A program made the position numbers and the translations under genes. Positions 25,187 through 32,358 of a stretch of DNA of 64,000 bases are shown in pieces (the first letter of the stretch is position 1; each line of letters opens with the position of its first letter). The notes under the pieces are model-generated. The model was given only the letters and a program-made list of their open reading frames with translations, was not told where the DNA came from and searched no databases. The stretch comes from Actinomadura rudentiformis. Its GTDB lineage: Bacteria > Actinomycetota > Actinomycetes > Streptosporangiales > Streptosporangiaceae. The stretch spans positions 229,853 through 293,852 of the forward strand of contig NZ_WBMT01000017.1 in assembly GCF_008923185.1 (NCBI RefSeq), given 5' to 3'.

Positions 25187-26011
25187 ATGACAACGCCTTC
25201 CGCATCCCTCCCCGCCGCCGAGATCGGTGTGATCGGCGGTTCCGGGTTCTACTCGTTCCTCGACGACATTGAGGAAGTGCAGGTCGACACGCCCTACGGC
25301 CTGCCCAGCGACCGGATCGCGATCGGCGACCTCGGCGGCCGGCGCGTCGCGTTCGTGCCCCGCCACGGCCGCGACCACCGCTATCCACCGCACAAGATCC
25401 CTTACCGGGCCAACCTGTGGGCGCTGCGCTCCCTCGGCGTCCGCCAAGTCCTCGCCCCCAGCGCAGTCGGCTCGCTGACCCCCGCCTACGGCCCGGGGAC
25501 GCTGGCCGTGCCCGACCAGTTCGTCGACCGCACGTCCGGCCGCGCGCAGACCTACTACGACGAGAACGCCGCGATCCACGTCTCGTTCGCCGATCCCTAC
25601 TGCCCCGTCGGCCGCACCGTCGCCGTGGAGACCGCGCGCAAGGCCGAGTGGGAGCCGGTCGACGGCGGCACTCTGGTGGTCATCGAGGGCCCGCGCTTCT
25701 CCACGCGCGCCGAGTCGCGGTGGTACGCGGCGCAGGGCTGGACGCTGGTCGGCATGACCGGCCACCCGGAGGCCGTCCTGGCCCGTGAGCTGGCCCTCTG
25801 TTACACGCCTCTCTGTCTGGTCACCGATCTCGACGCCGGCATCGAGGAGGGCGAGGGCGTCACGATGGAGGAGGTCTACCGTGTCTTCGCCCAGAACATC
25901 GACCGCCTCCGCGCCGTGGTCTCCGACGTGGTCAGCTCTCTGCCCGCCGACCGCACCTGCCCCTGCGCCCGCACCCTGGACGGCATGACCCTCCCCCTAG
26001 AGCTCCCATGA
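25187..26011 (+). CDS. S-methyl-5'-thioadenosine phosphorylase
   Basis: Phosphorolysis of methylthioadenosine in methionine salvage (PNP/MTAP family). Motifs are EIGVIGGSGFYSF with the phosphate site, FVPRHGRDHRYPPHKIPYRAN, LAPSAVGSL, VVIEGPRFSTRAES and VGMTGHPEAVLARE. ATG 25187 gives MTTPSASLPAAE; the longer frame upstream is not needed. 274 residues. It overlaps the next gene by ATGA (26008-26011), so the SAF protein is coupled to it. The C-terminal tail has CPCARTL. Confidence 0.93.
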   Translation: MTTPSASLPAAEIGVIGGSGFYSFLDDIEEVQVDTPYGLPSDRIAIGDLGGRRVAFVPRHGRDHRYPPHKIPYRANLWALRSLGVRQVLAPSAVGSLTPAYGPGTLAVPDQFVDRTSGRAQTYYDENAAIHVSFADPYCPVGRTVAVETARKAEWEPVDGGTLVVIEGPRFSTRAESRWYAAQGWTLVGMTGHPEAVLARELALCYTPLCLVTDLDAGIEEGEGVTMEEVYRVFAQNIDRLRAVVSDVVSSLPADRTCPCARTLDGMTLPLELP

Positions 26012-26619
26012 CCGGGTGGTTAGCACGATGGCGGCGGCCGCTGGCGGCGTTGTCCGCGGCGGCCGCCACCGGGTTGGCGTTGCTCGCGCTCAGGCCCGGC
26101 CCGCCGCCCTCGGTCACGGTGGTCGCCGCCACCCGCGACCTGCCAGGGGGCTCGGCTCTCCGGCCGGGCGACCTTCACACCATCGCGCTGCCCGCCGGAC
26201 TGGTGCCCGAGGGAGCCCTGCGCGGTCCCGCCACAGGCCGGTTGCTGGCCGGCCCGGTCCGGCGCGGCGAGCCGTTGACCGACGCCCGTCTGATGAGCCC
26301 CGGCCTCTTGCGAGGCCAGCCACCGGGCACCGTGGCGACGCCGATCCGGATCGCCGACGCGGCCGCCGTGCGCCTGCTCCGGACCGGCGACCGCATCGAT
26401 GTCCTCGCCACGCCCTCAGAGGCCACCGGCCCTCTATCAGAAAACGCCGGCCCTCCATGGGCACGCCTGATAGTCACCGGCGTAACGGTGCTCGCACTGC
26501 CCCCACCGGAGACGCCAGATCAGGGAGCCGTGGTCGTAGTCGCAACGTCAAGCCGACAAGCGTCAGCGCTCGTCGCGGCCTCCACCCGATCAAGATTGTC
26601 GCTCACTATCGTGGGATAG
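26008..26619 (+). CDS. SAF-domain membrane-anchored protein (CpaB/RcpC-like)
   Basis: The N-terminal helix (residues ~10-30) anchors a periplasm-side SAF domain: VTVVAATRDLPGGSALRPGDL ... GRLLAGPVRRGEPLTDARL. A second domain, RIDVLATPSEA ... LIVTGVTVLALPPP, follows. This is the Flp-pilus CpaB/RcpC layout, but no other pilus genes are nearby. In actinobacteria such proteins often sit with mtaP and mscL, as here. 203 residues, translationally coupled to the phosphorylase. Confidence 0.82.
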   Translation: MTGWLARWRRPLAALSAAAATGLALLALRPGPPPSVTVVAATRDLPGGSALRPGDLHTIALPAGLVPEGALRGPATGRLLAGPVRRGEPLTDARLMSPGLLRGQPPGTVATPIRIADAAAVRLLRTGDRIDVLATPSEATGPLSENAGPPWARLIVTGVTVLALPPPETPDQGAVVVVATSSRQASALVAASTRSRLSLTIVG

Positions 26620-26654
26620 CTGACAGTCAGTAGTAGATCGAACACAGGATTCCC

Positions 26655-27056
26655 ATGGACGGCTTCAAGAAGTTTCTTCTGCGCGGCAATCTCGTCGAGT
26701 TGGCCGTGGCGGTGGTCATCGGCACCGCGTTCGGCGCCCTCGTGACCGCGCTGGTGTCCTCGTTCATCACCCCGCTGATCGCCGCTGTCGGCGGCAAGCC
26801 CGACTTCGCCTCGCTCTACTTCACGGTGAACGGCTCGAAGTTCACCTACGGCGTCTTCCTGAACGCCCTGATCTCGTTCCTGATCATCGCGGCCGTCGTC
26901 TACTTCCTGGTCGTGCAGCCGGTCGCCGCCCTCCTGATCCGAATGAACCGCAACAAGGAGGCCACCGAACGCGACTGCCCGGCCTGCCTGAGCGAGATAC
27001 CCATCAGAGCCACCCGCTGCAAGTTCTGCACAACAGAGCTCGCCACCACCCCCTGA
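26655..27056 (+). CDS. mscL: Large-conductance mechanosensitive channel with C-terminal zinc ribbon (copy 1)
   Basis: MscL, emergency osmotic valve. MDGFKKFLLRGNLVELAVAVVIGTAFGALV is the conserved N-terminal helix and TM1; TM2 is ALISFLIIAAVVYFLVVQPV. The normal C-terminal helix continues into DCPACLSEIPIRATRCKFC, two CxxC pairs that form a predicted zinc ribbon. 133 residues. A second copy follows at 27469. Confidence 0.93.
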   Translation: MDGFKKFLLRGNLVELAVAVVIGTAFGALVTALVSSFITPLIAAVGGKPDFASLYFTVNGSKFTYGVFLNALISFLIIAAVVYFLVVQPVAALLIRMNRNKEATERDCPACLSEIPIRATRCKFCTTELATTP

Positions 27057-27468
27057 CCGCCCAACGCATCCTGACCGACCCACATGTGCGTGGTCGGCGA
27101 ACGCCGCCTCGTCGCCTGCCACCCTGAGTCCTTCATCTCCGCAGGCAACCGAATCGTCATCCGGTGACGGGCCAAACGTCCTGGGGTCGGCCGCACATTC
27201 AGGTACACGAACGTGCTCCCAACCGCATGCCTCCGCCGCCACAATCGCCACTGGCGCCGTCCCCTGCGACCAGCCGCCAGTGCCCCGCCGTCACACGATG
27301 GGCGCCCTCATGCCAAACCGAATGGACGCCAACGTCATCGCGCCGGGCCGCAGCCAGGCGAGCCGGATCGCCTGGTCGAGCAGTCCGGGGGGCGCCCCAC
27401 CTGATCAATAAAGAAGTCGCGGGTGGGTACGGGCGGTTTGAACGACTCCCCCTACGCAGGAGCTCTCC
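27057..27468. other. 412-bp gap between the two mscL genes
   Basis: No credible gene on either strand. The second mscL has Shine-Dalgarno-like GGAG close to its start. The gap may be residual sequence of the duplication or carry an independent promoter. Confidence 0.5.
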
Positions 27469-27885
27469 ATGGGTGGCTTCAAGAAGTTCCTGATCCGCGG
27501 CAACCTCGTCGAACTCGCGGTCGCGTTCGTCGTGGGCGCCGCGTTCGCAAGCCTTGTGAAGGACTTCGCGACGGCGTTCATCGCGCCGCTGATCTCTCTG
27601 CTCGGCGGCAAGCCCGACTACACGCGGCTGGCAGTCACGATCGACGGGACGAGGTTCCCGTACGGGGTGTTCCTCACCTCGGCGATCGCGTTCATCATGA
27701 CCGCCCTGATCGTCTATTTCATCGTCGTCCTGCCGACCACCAGGCTCATCGAACGCCTGGACCGGCACAAGGAGGTCACCGAACGCGAGTGCCCGCAGTG
27801 TCTCAGCGACATCCCGGTGAAGGCCCGCCGATGCCGCTACTGCACCGTCGAGGTCGTGCCCGCCACCGAGGCGCCGGCCACCTAG
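27469..27885 (+). CDS. mscL: Large-conductance mechanosensitive channel with C-terminal zinc ribbon (copy 2)
   Basis: Paralogue of the gene at 26655, with the same N-terminus (MGGFKKFLIRGNLVELAVAF), TM1/TM2 layout and C-terminal double CxxC (CPQCLSDIPVKARRCRYC). 138 residues. The pore-lining and loop residues differ in many places, so the copies are old, not recent. Its TAG stop overlaps the stop of the convergent M15 peptidase gene (27882-27885). Confidence 0.92.
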   Translation: MGGFKKFLIRGNLVELAVAFVVGAAFASLVKDFATAFIAPLISLLGGKPDYTRLAVTIDGTRFPYGVFLTSAIAFIMTALIVYFIVVLPTTRLIERLDRHKEVTERECPQCLSDIPVKARRCRYCTVEVVPATEAPAT

Positions 27886-28910
27886 TCCTCCTCGGTGCCG
27901 TACTCCCAGTGCCACGGTTCGAACGGGTTGGAGTACGCCCACGACGGATGCAGCCACCCGTACTTCTTCGAATTGGCCTCCATCCAGTTGAACTGGGTGG
28001 AGCCCGAGTTCTGCACGCCGCCGCACAGGTCGACCGCCTGGCCGCGCCCGTGATTGCTCGTGCCCGGAACGGCGGCAAACCCGGGCCGCTGCCCGTACAC
28101 GCGGTTCTGGTCAGCCAAGCTCCGGTACGAGTCGGTCACGCATATGTCGCGGCCGAAACGTCTCTTGTACGCGGAGTTCAGCTTGTAGAACCCCAGGGCC
28201 GCATCCGCCCGGAGCTGCTCGCCCTTCTGCGGCAGCGGGCACAGGTACTTGCTGGGGATCAGCCCGTTCGGGAACTTCCGCGCGTTCTTGGCCAGGCCCT
28301 TGTCACAGCCCAGCTCCAGGCGCCGGTCACGGTCGATCCGCATCCGGTTGAGCATCGACGTCAGTTGCTTGGTGAGCTGCGCCGACTTGTTCTTGAGCCC
28401 GTCGATCTCCTGCTGCAACCGTGTCTGCTCGACCGCGTTCTTCGACTGCAGTTCCTGCGCCTCTGACGTCAACCGGGACCTGCGACTCTGCAGTTCGTCG
28501 GCCTTCCGTACCAGCGCGTCCTGCCCGTTCGCCATATGCGTGACATCCGCAGTCGCCCGCAGAGCGTCATCCAGATTCCCAGCCCCGAAAATCGCCATCG
28601 TCCCAGCGGCGCCCGGCTGCTGATAGGAGGCGTTCGCCAGCCTTGCCAGGGGCTCGCGGATGCGGTTGAGCTCCGCCTCTGCCTTGCCAAGGTCCTTCAG
28701 GGTGACGCGAAGCTTGTCCTGGGAGCGTGCCAAATCCTTCTTACGGCTCTCCATCTGCTTGGTGGCCTTCTCCAACTGCGTACGAGCCGCAGAAGCCTGT
28801 CGCTGGAGTGCCTCAAGGGGGTCCCTGACCGCGGCCTGCGCCACGGGCGCGCCCAGCGTCGTCATCACCAGGAAAACCGCGGTCAGCCCCGCCGACCGAG
28901 GGGTTGGCAA
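27882..28910 (-). CDS. Secreted coiled-coil M15 (VanY-type) D-Ala-D-Ala carboxypeptidase
   Basis: Predicted exported peptidoglycan peptidase. The start is the TTG at 28910, six bases after a perfect AGGAGG. It exposes a clean signal peptide (PTPRSAGLTAVFLV ... VAQA), which the longer ATG frame at 28949 would hide. Residues ~30-190 are a long coiled coil, as in NlpC/EnvC-type regulators. The C-terminal ~130 residues form the zinc peptidase: SYRSLADQN, SNHGRGQAVDL (His and Asp ligands) and EPWHWEY (catalytic Glu and His ligand). 342 residues. The coiled coil may tether or regulate the enzyme at the divisome. Confidence 0.9.
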   Translation of the reverse strand: MPTPRSAGLTAVFLVMTTLGAPVAQAAVRDPLEALQRQASAARTQLEKATKQMESRKKDLARSQDKLRVTLKDLGKAEAELNRIREPLARLANASYQQPGAAGTMAIFGAGNLDDALRATADVTHMANGQDALVRKADELQSRRSRLTSEAQELQSKNAVEQTRLQQEIDGLKNKSAQLTKQLTSMLNRMRIDRDRRLELGCDKGLAKNARKFPNGLIPSKYLCPLPQKGEQLRADAALGFYKLNSAYKRRFGRDICVTDSYRSLADQNRVYGQRPGFAAVPGTSNHGRGQAVDLCGGVQNSGSTQFNWMEANSKKYGWLHPSWAYSNPFEPWHWEYGTEED

Positions 28911-28988
28911 TTCTTTCCTCCTGATGCCCTGAGAGCAGTCCGCAGGCACGCTACTACAGGTTTCTGAGTGACTTGAGCGGATCTGGCC

Positions 28989-29366
28989 TCACCGGACGTC
29001 GTACCCGTGCCGCTGGCACCACCTGCGAAGGAACGGGACCTCGGCCCATCCCTGCGGGCACCGCCGCACCACCGGCGGCCGAGACGGCCGCCGGCTCGGA
29101 GTGACCTTCGGCCGAGGCGCCCTGCGCACCTGTGGTGCCCGCGTCTTCACGGGCCGTGGCGGCACGTACTCCCGATACGTCGGATCAGCCACCGACGGCG
29201 TCGGCCTGACCGGCGCCGCGACCTGAGGCCGCTCCGGCTCCTCCGCACCACCGCTCCGCACCACGATGCCCACGACAAGCCCAACGCCAACGATCGCAAC
29301 AACAGCGAGCACCCACCACGAGGCACGCTTCAGAGCCGATAGGTCTCCTCGATGGCGTCCCGTCAC
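28989..29366 (-). CDS. Single-pass membrane protein with Pro/Arg-rich linker
   Basis: A 125-residue protein. It has a basic N-terminus, one helix (residues ~17-36, WWVLAVVAIVGVGLVVGIVV), a Pro/Arg/Val-rich extracellular linker, and a compact Cys-containing end RRCPQGWAEVPFLRRWCQRHG. The two late cysteines could form a disulfide. Function unknown. Confidence 0.68.
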   Translation of the reverse strand: MTGRHRGDLSALKRASWWVLAVVAIVGVGLVVGIVVRSGGAEEPERPQVAAPVRPTPSVADPTYREYVPPRPVKTRAPQVRRAPRPKVTPSRRPSRPPVVRRCPQGWAEVPFLRRWCQRHGYDVR

Positions 29367-29491
29367 GGCAACGTAGCGTACCGATCCGACCCCGCTCCGG
29401 CCTATAGCACCTCATAAGAGGAGCGATCGGGGCCCCGGTTCCTCTACCCTGTACGTGCCGTCCGCTAGGCTCTTCCGGCAAGCAACGGCAT

Positions 29492-29564
29492 GCCTCCGTA
29501 GCTCAGGGGATAGAGCACCGCTCTCCTAAAGCGGGTGTCGCAGGTTCGAATCCTGCCGGGGGCG
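29492..29564 (+). tRNA. tRNA-Arg(CCT), integration target
   Basis: A 73-nt cloverleaf. The acceptor is GCCTCCG/CGGGGGC with one U-G pair and discriminator G. The anticodon stem-loop CCGCT-CTCCTAA-AGCGG gives anticodon CCT. The T-arm is GCAGGTTCGAATCCTGC. No CCA. Its last 12 nt are part of the duplicated attachment core. Confidence 0.95.
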
Positions 29565-29567
29565 CCC
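29553..29567 (+). repeat. Left attachment-site core (attL-like)
   Basis: CTGCCGGGGGCGCCC, overlapping the tRNA-Arg 3' end, is repeated exactly at 60740-60754. Both copies are followed by GTCTGACCACACGAAAA and a near-identical hairpin, then an integrase remnant on the minus strand. Confidence 0.85.
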
Positions 29568-29585
29568 AGTCTGACCACACGAAAA

Positions 29586-29621
29586 AAGCCCCTGACCAGC
29601 ACGAACGCCGGTCAGGGGCTT
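29586..29621. terminator. Bidirectional hairpin next to the tRNA
   Basis: 12-bp perfect stem AAGCCCCTGACC / GGTCAGGGGCTT with a 12-nt loop. It terminates the integrase coming from the right and protects the tRNA. The counterpart at 60773-60806 is nearly identical. Confidence 0.8.
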
Positions 29622-29715
29622 AGTCGTGTGTGCAGCTCCATGCGGTCGTGTGCGGGCGACTGCGGTTGATCGGTCCCAATACGGTCCCACGGGACCGGGC
29701 TTGCCGGGCAGGGCC

Positions 29716-30040
29716 CTACTGATCGTTGAGTGCGTCGGTGATGCGGCGTTTGGCGACCTCGTCCTGGCCCACGATGCACTTGGCGTAGACCTTGAGCAGC
29801 ACCTCGACACTGTGGTCGGCCCATTCGGGATCTGGGGCGCCGGCACGCCCGCATTCAGCCATGTGGACACGCACGCATGGCGCAGGTCATAGGGCCGTTC
29901 GGCCAGCGACGACGCCACCTGAGCAGCCGAAAGTACGTCTTTCCGGGCCTTTCGCCACGCGCGACGGTAGGTGATGTTGGACAACTCTCCCCCCACGCAC
30001 GCCGTAGGCGCTGGCGCATCGCAGTACACCGGGCGGTACG
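29716..30040 (-). pseudogene. Tyrosine-recombinase integrase, C-terminal remnant 1
   Basis: The minus strand encodes the catalytic core YRRAWRKARKDVL ... RPYDLRHACVST, WLNAGVPAPQI. After a one-base loss it continues EWADHSVEVLLKVYAKC to a stop at 29716. The Arg-His of the DLRHA box, the DHS histidine and the KVYAK tyrosine are present. A further frameshift lies near the YGVRGG segment, and the N-terminal half is gone. It lies beside its attachment site, as in tRNA-integrating elements. Confidence 0.82.
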
Positions 30041-30366
30041 GCACCGATCGCCTAGTCGGTATGATCCGCGGCCTCATCATCAAGACGAACAAGGCCGCCA
30101 CGGTCTAATAGCTTGTCACCAGAGGGCAGCCGTCACGGGATTCCAACGACCAGGCAACTCAACACAAGATCAACCCCGTTTGGGGCTCATGACATGTTTC
30201 TTACCGGCACCCCGTGTAGGACCACTTCCCCCAGAATGATCTTCAGAAAAGTTATTCTGAAGATCATATTTCGCCCTGCCATCTCAGGTAGAGCCTCAAG
30301 GCGACTGCGGAGAAGACCTCGGCGGCCCCAGCTGACATTTTCTGGGCGGGGCGGCCAGCCGTGGGC
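30041..30366. other. 326-bp region between integrase remnant 1 and the next small ORF
   Basis: No gene is recognised apart from the perfect 13-bp inverted repeat at 30236-30267. Confidence 0.5.
30236..30267. repeat. Perfect 13-bp inverted repeat, AT-rich
   Basis: ATGATCTTCAGAA and its exact complement TTCTGAAGATCAT, spaced by 6 bp, in otherwise GC-rich DNA. It lies ~100 bp before a possible small ORF. Operator of an unknown dimeric regulator or a structural site of the element. Confidence 0.7.
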
Positions 30367-30489
30367 ATGACCACCGGGCCACGCGACCTCGTCCCCGAGC
30401 AACAACGCGACCTCGTGACCACGACACCCACGACCCTCGTGGCCTGGGCCTACGCCCACCTGCGCCCGATGCTGGCTACCGCGGGGTAA
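30367..30489 (+). CDS. Possible 40-aa protein
   Basis: ATG 30367 gives a protein starting MTTGPRDLVPEQQRDLV and ending in LRPMLATAG. Amino-acid composition looks like real protein, and it follows the inverted repeat at 30236. There is no family match, and a weak initiation site. It overlaps the end of the convergent nitroreductase-family remnant. Confidence 0.3.
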   Translation: MTTGPRDLVPEQQRDLVTTTPTTLVAWAYAHLRPMLATAG

Positions 30490-30933
30490 GCCGGACCACC
30501 GGGTATTCGCGGTCAGACTTGCTCTGGTACGTGGCGATCCGAGGCTGAGCCTTGGCGATGCGCTCCCACGCCCGCTCACGATCAGCGCCCTCCAGCCGCT
30601 GCGGCGTCACCGGCTTGGTCCTGCCCCGGCAGCTCCATCGACGACGGCTCGGGGTGCGCCATCAGATGACGTACCAATCCGGGTGCTGATCTCCCCACCC
30701 GACCCGACGACCAGCCGGGCATCCTCCCCGTCGGCGAACCACGCCACCGGCGTCTCCCGCGACTGCCCGCTACGGCGCCCCACCGTATGCAGGACCAGCA
30801 CGTCCATCCCCATGAACTTGTCACGGCCCCGCCGCATCTTGCGCATCAGACGATTGTTCATCCGATGCTGCATCCACCGGGAGAACGCGGACGTACCGCT
30901 CTTGCGCTTACCGGCCTGCTGCTCCTGCGCCAT
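30476..30933 (-). pseudogene. Deazaflavin-dependent nitroreductase-family protein, frameshifted
   Basis: The first ~80 residues are intact (FSRWMQHRMNNRLMRKMRRG ... LVLHTVGRRSGQSRETPVAWF), matching the DDN/F420-dependent split-barrel family. Coding then slips through other frames: DQHPDWYV, HLMAHPEPSSMELPGQD and TPQRLEGADRERAWERIAKA, ending at 30476. At least two indels, so inactive unless the sequence has errors. Confidence 0.7.
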
Positions 30934-31033
30934 TGCCTACCTCCAGTCGGTCCCATCCGTCCCGCGACACCGATGGCCGGTAGGGCGACCGTTACGCGGA
31001 ACAAAGGTCGAGTGAATGGTGATGCCGGCAACG

Positions 31034-31130
31034 CTAGATGCCGCTCGGCGGCCAGCCGAAAGTGCGCTCCACCACCCAGCGGCGGGGCTGGACGATGTAT
31101 CCCTTGGTGGCGGTGCTGTGTAGGGGCCGG
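31034..31130 (-). mobile_element. IS5-type transposase 3' remnant
   Basis: GYIVQPRRWVVERTFGW on the minus strand is the classic C-terminal E-box of IS5-group DDE transposases; a stop follows soon after. No terminal repeats are found. Confidence 0.5.
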
Positions 31131-31155
31131 GATTGGTCTTGGGGGCACTGCACGG

Positions 31156-31800
31156 TCAGTGGGAAGCGTCGTACATGGCTCTGATCGCTTCGGGGACGGG
31201 CCCCTGGACGTTGACCTTCAGGCCCCTGCTCCTAGCCCAGGCCCTGATGGCCTCAAGGTGGTCGTCTTGTCCGGGCTCTGTTGTCTGTGGCCGGTCGGCG
31301 GTGGGCCAGAGCTGGATGACGTATTCCTCCCGGCCATGGAGCTGAGCCCATTCCGCCTGGAACTGGGGATCGTTGAGGTCTGTTGAACGGGCCACGGCCT
31401 CGCGGTACAGCTGCGCTGCGTCCTGGCCGTGACCGGTGACCCGGGCGCGGTAGGTTCCGGGGCTTGGAAGTTCGAACTGGTCAGCGCTCGCATCGCCGTC
31501 GCTGATGGTGATGAGGCCTGACGGTGCTGCAAGTTCGCTGGTTTCGGGGCCGATCTCGGAGTGGTCATCGGCGATCGGTGGTTCGCTGCTCCAGCTTTCC
31601 ACACGTACCCGTACGCGGAGGTTGTCCTCGCCGCCGGTGAAGATCACTAGCTTGGTGCCCTGGTAGGCAGTGAAGCCTTGCGCCGGTCTGCCTGGGACGG
31701 CGTCAGACGGCGGTCCCTGTCCATCGATCGTCACCGCTCCGTACCAGGGGTTGACCAGCCAGTCCCTGGCGTGGGCGCGGGAAAGCTCTTGAGCGGGCAT
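31156..31800 (-). CDS. Protein with C-terminal Lsr2-like DNA-binding domain
   Basis: A 214-residue protein from ATG 31800. The last ~36 residues (LEAIRAWARSRGLKVN then PEAIRAMYDASH) match the Lsr2 DNA-binding domain, a helix-loop-helix that inserts an RGR hook into AT-rich minor grooves. Here the hook position reads QGP, so normal AT-hook contacts are missing. The N-terminal ~150 residues (VNPWYGAVTIDGQG ... KLVIFTGGEDNLRVRVRVE) are beta-rich and unrecognised. Lsr2-like proteins silence foreign DNA. It sits inside an island, but with this hook it may do something else, such as sensing or dimerising with Lsr2. Confidence 0.62.
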   Translation of the reverse strand: MPAQELSRAHARDWLVNPWYGAVTIDGQGPPSDAVPGRPAQGFTAYQGTKLVIFTGGEDNLRVRVRVESWSSEPPIADDHSEIGPETSELAAPSGLITISDGDASADQFELPSPGTYRARVTGHGQDAAQLYREAVARSTDLNDPQFQAEWAQLHGREEYVIQLWPTADRPQTTEPGQDDHLEAIRAWARSRGLKVNVQGPVPEAIRAMYDASH

Positions 31801-31883
31801 TAGACCATCCAGTGGGATCCGATAAGAGCAAGGGGCGGCCGGCCAGGTGACGGCGGCCCCTGCTGCGCTTTCACGCCAGGGTG

Positions 31884-32001
31884 TTACTGCACCTTGATGT
31901 AGAAGGGGTTGGTGTAGATGATCCGGCCCCAGTGGTACCACAGCTTGAGGACGTTGCCTGTGGCGCCGTTGTGGTCACGGTGCACTGGGAGGGCGGAGAA
32001 C
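31884..32001 (-). pseudogene. C-terminal fragment of an unknown protein
   Basis: The minus strand encodes MFSALPVHRDHNGATGNV then LKLWYHWGRIIYTNPFYIKVQ and stop. Composition is clearly protein-like and looks extracellular. The upstream part is missing. Function not recognised. Confidence 0.4.
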
Positions 32002-32083
32002 ATGTCCTTAGGTGCGCGCCGGTGAGGTTCGCGTCGGTCAGGCCTTTGTGGGATGGGTCGTAACTGTGTGTTTCTTTCCTTAT

Positions 32084-32097
32084 TCGCTACGTAGCGA
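32084..32097. repeat. 14-bp perfect palindrome
   Basis: TCGCTACGTAGCGA in a short AT-richer tract. No adjacent intact gene explains it. Confidence 0.6.
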
Positions 32098-32190
32098 TCT
32101 GAAGGTGATCCTAGGTCTCAACCCCGCCCAGGCGCCGTCACGCACGTTCGGTGAGACGCAAACGATTGCATCGTCCTACCGTTCGCCGTC

Positions 32191-32280
32191 ATGATCAGCA
32201 ACACCACCCACCCCCGCATCGGGCGGCCCCTCAAGCTCCTGGACGACGACGTACGCGAACGCCTCTTGGAGGGAACCACC
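32191..32280 (+). pseudogene. N-terminal fragment, terminase/HTH-like
   Basis: MISNTTHPRIGRPLKL then LDDDVRERLLEG resembles the start of phage terminase small subunits or related HTH proteins (GRPxKL-x-ERLLEA). Coding quality ends after ~30 codons. Likely debris. Confidence 0.35.
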
Positions 32281-32358
32281 GCGCAACCACGGCGGAACCA
32301 CCGTGGAACCGCTGCCGGGTCCAGGTGCCCTGGGCGGGCCGGCAGCGGTTCTGCGGCG

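Noticed and set aside
29526..30101. Minus-strand ORF ending RQDSNLRHPL as a complete integrase
   Set aside because: The ending is translation of the tRNA-Arg antisense. The integrase frame shifts before it, so only the remnant 29716-30040 is real.
31137..31942. Classical ICE/AICE replication or transfer genes within the island
   Set aside because: No RepSA/RepAM, FtsK-like TraB or relaxase motif was found in any frame of the island; only DUF2637 and integrase remnants remain.
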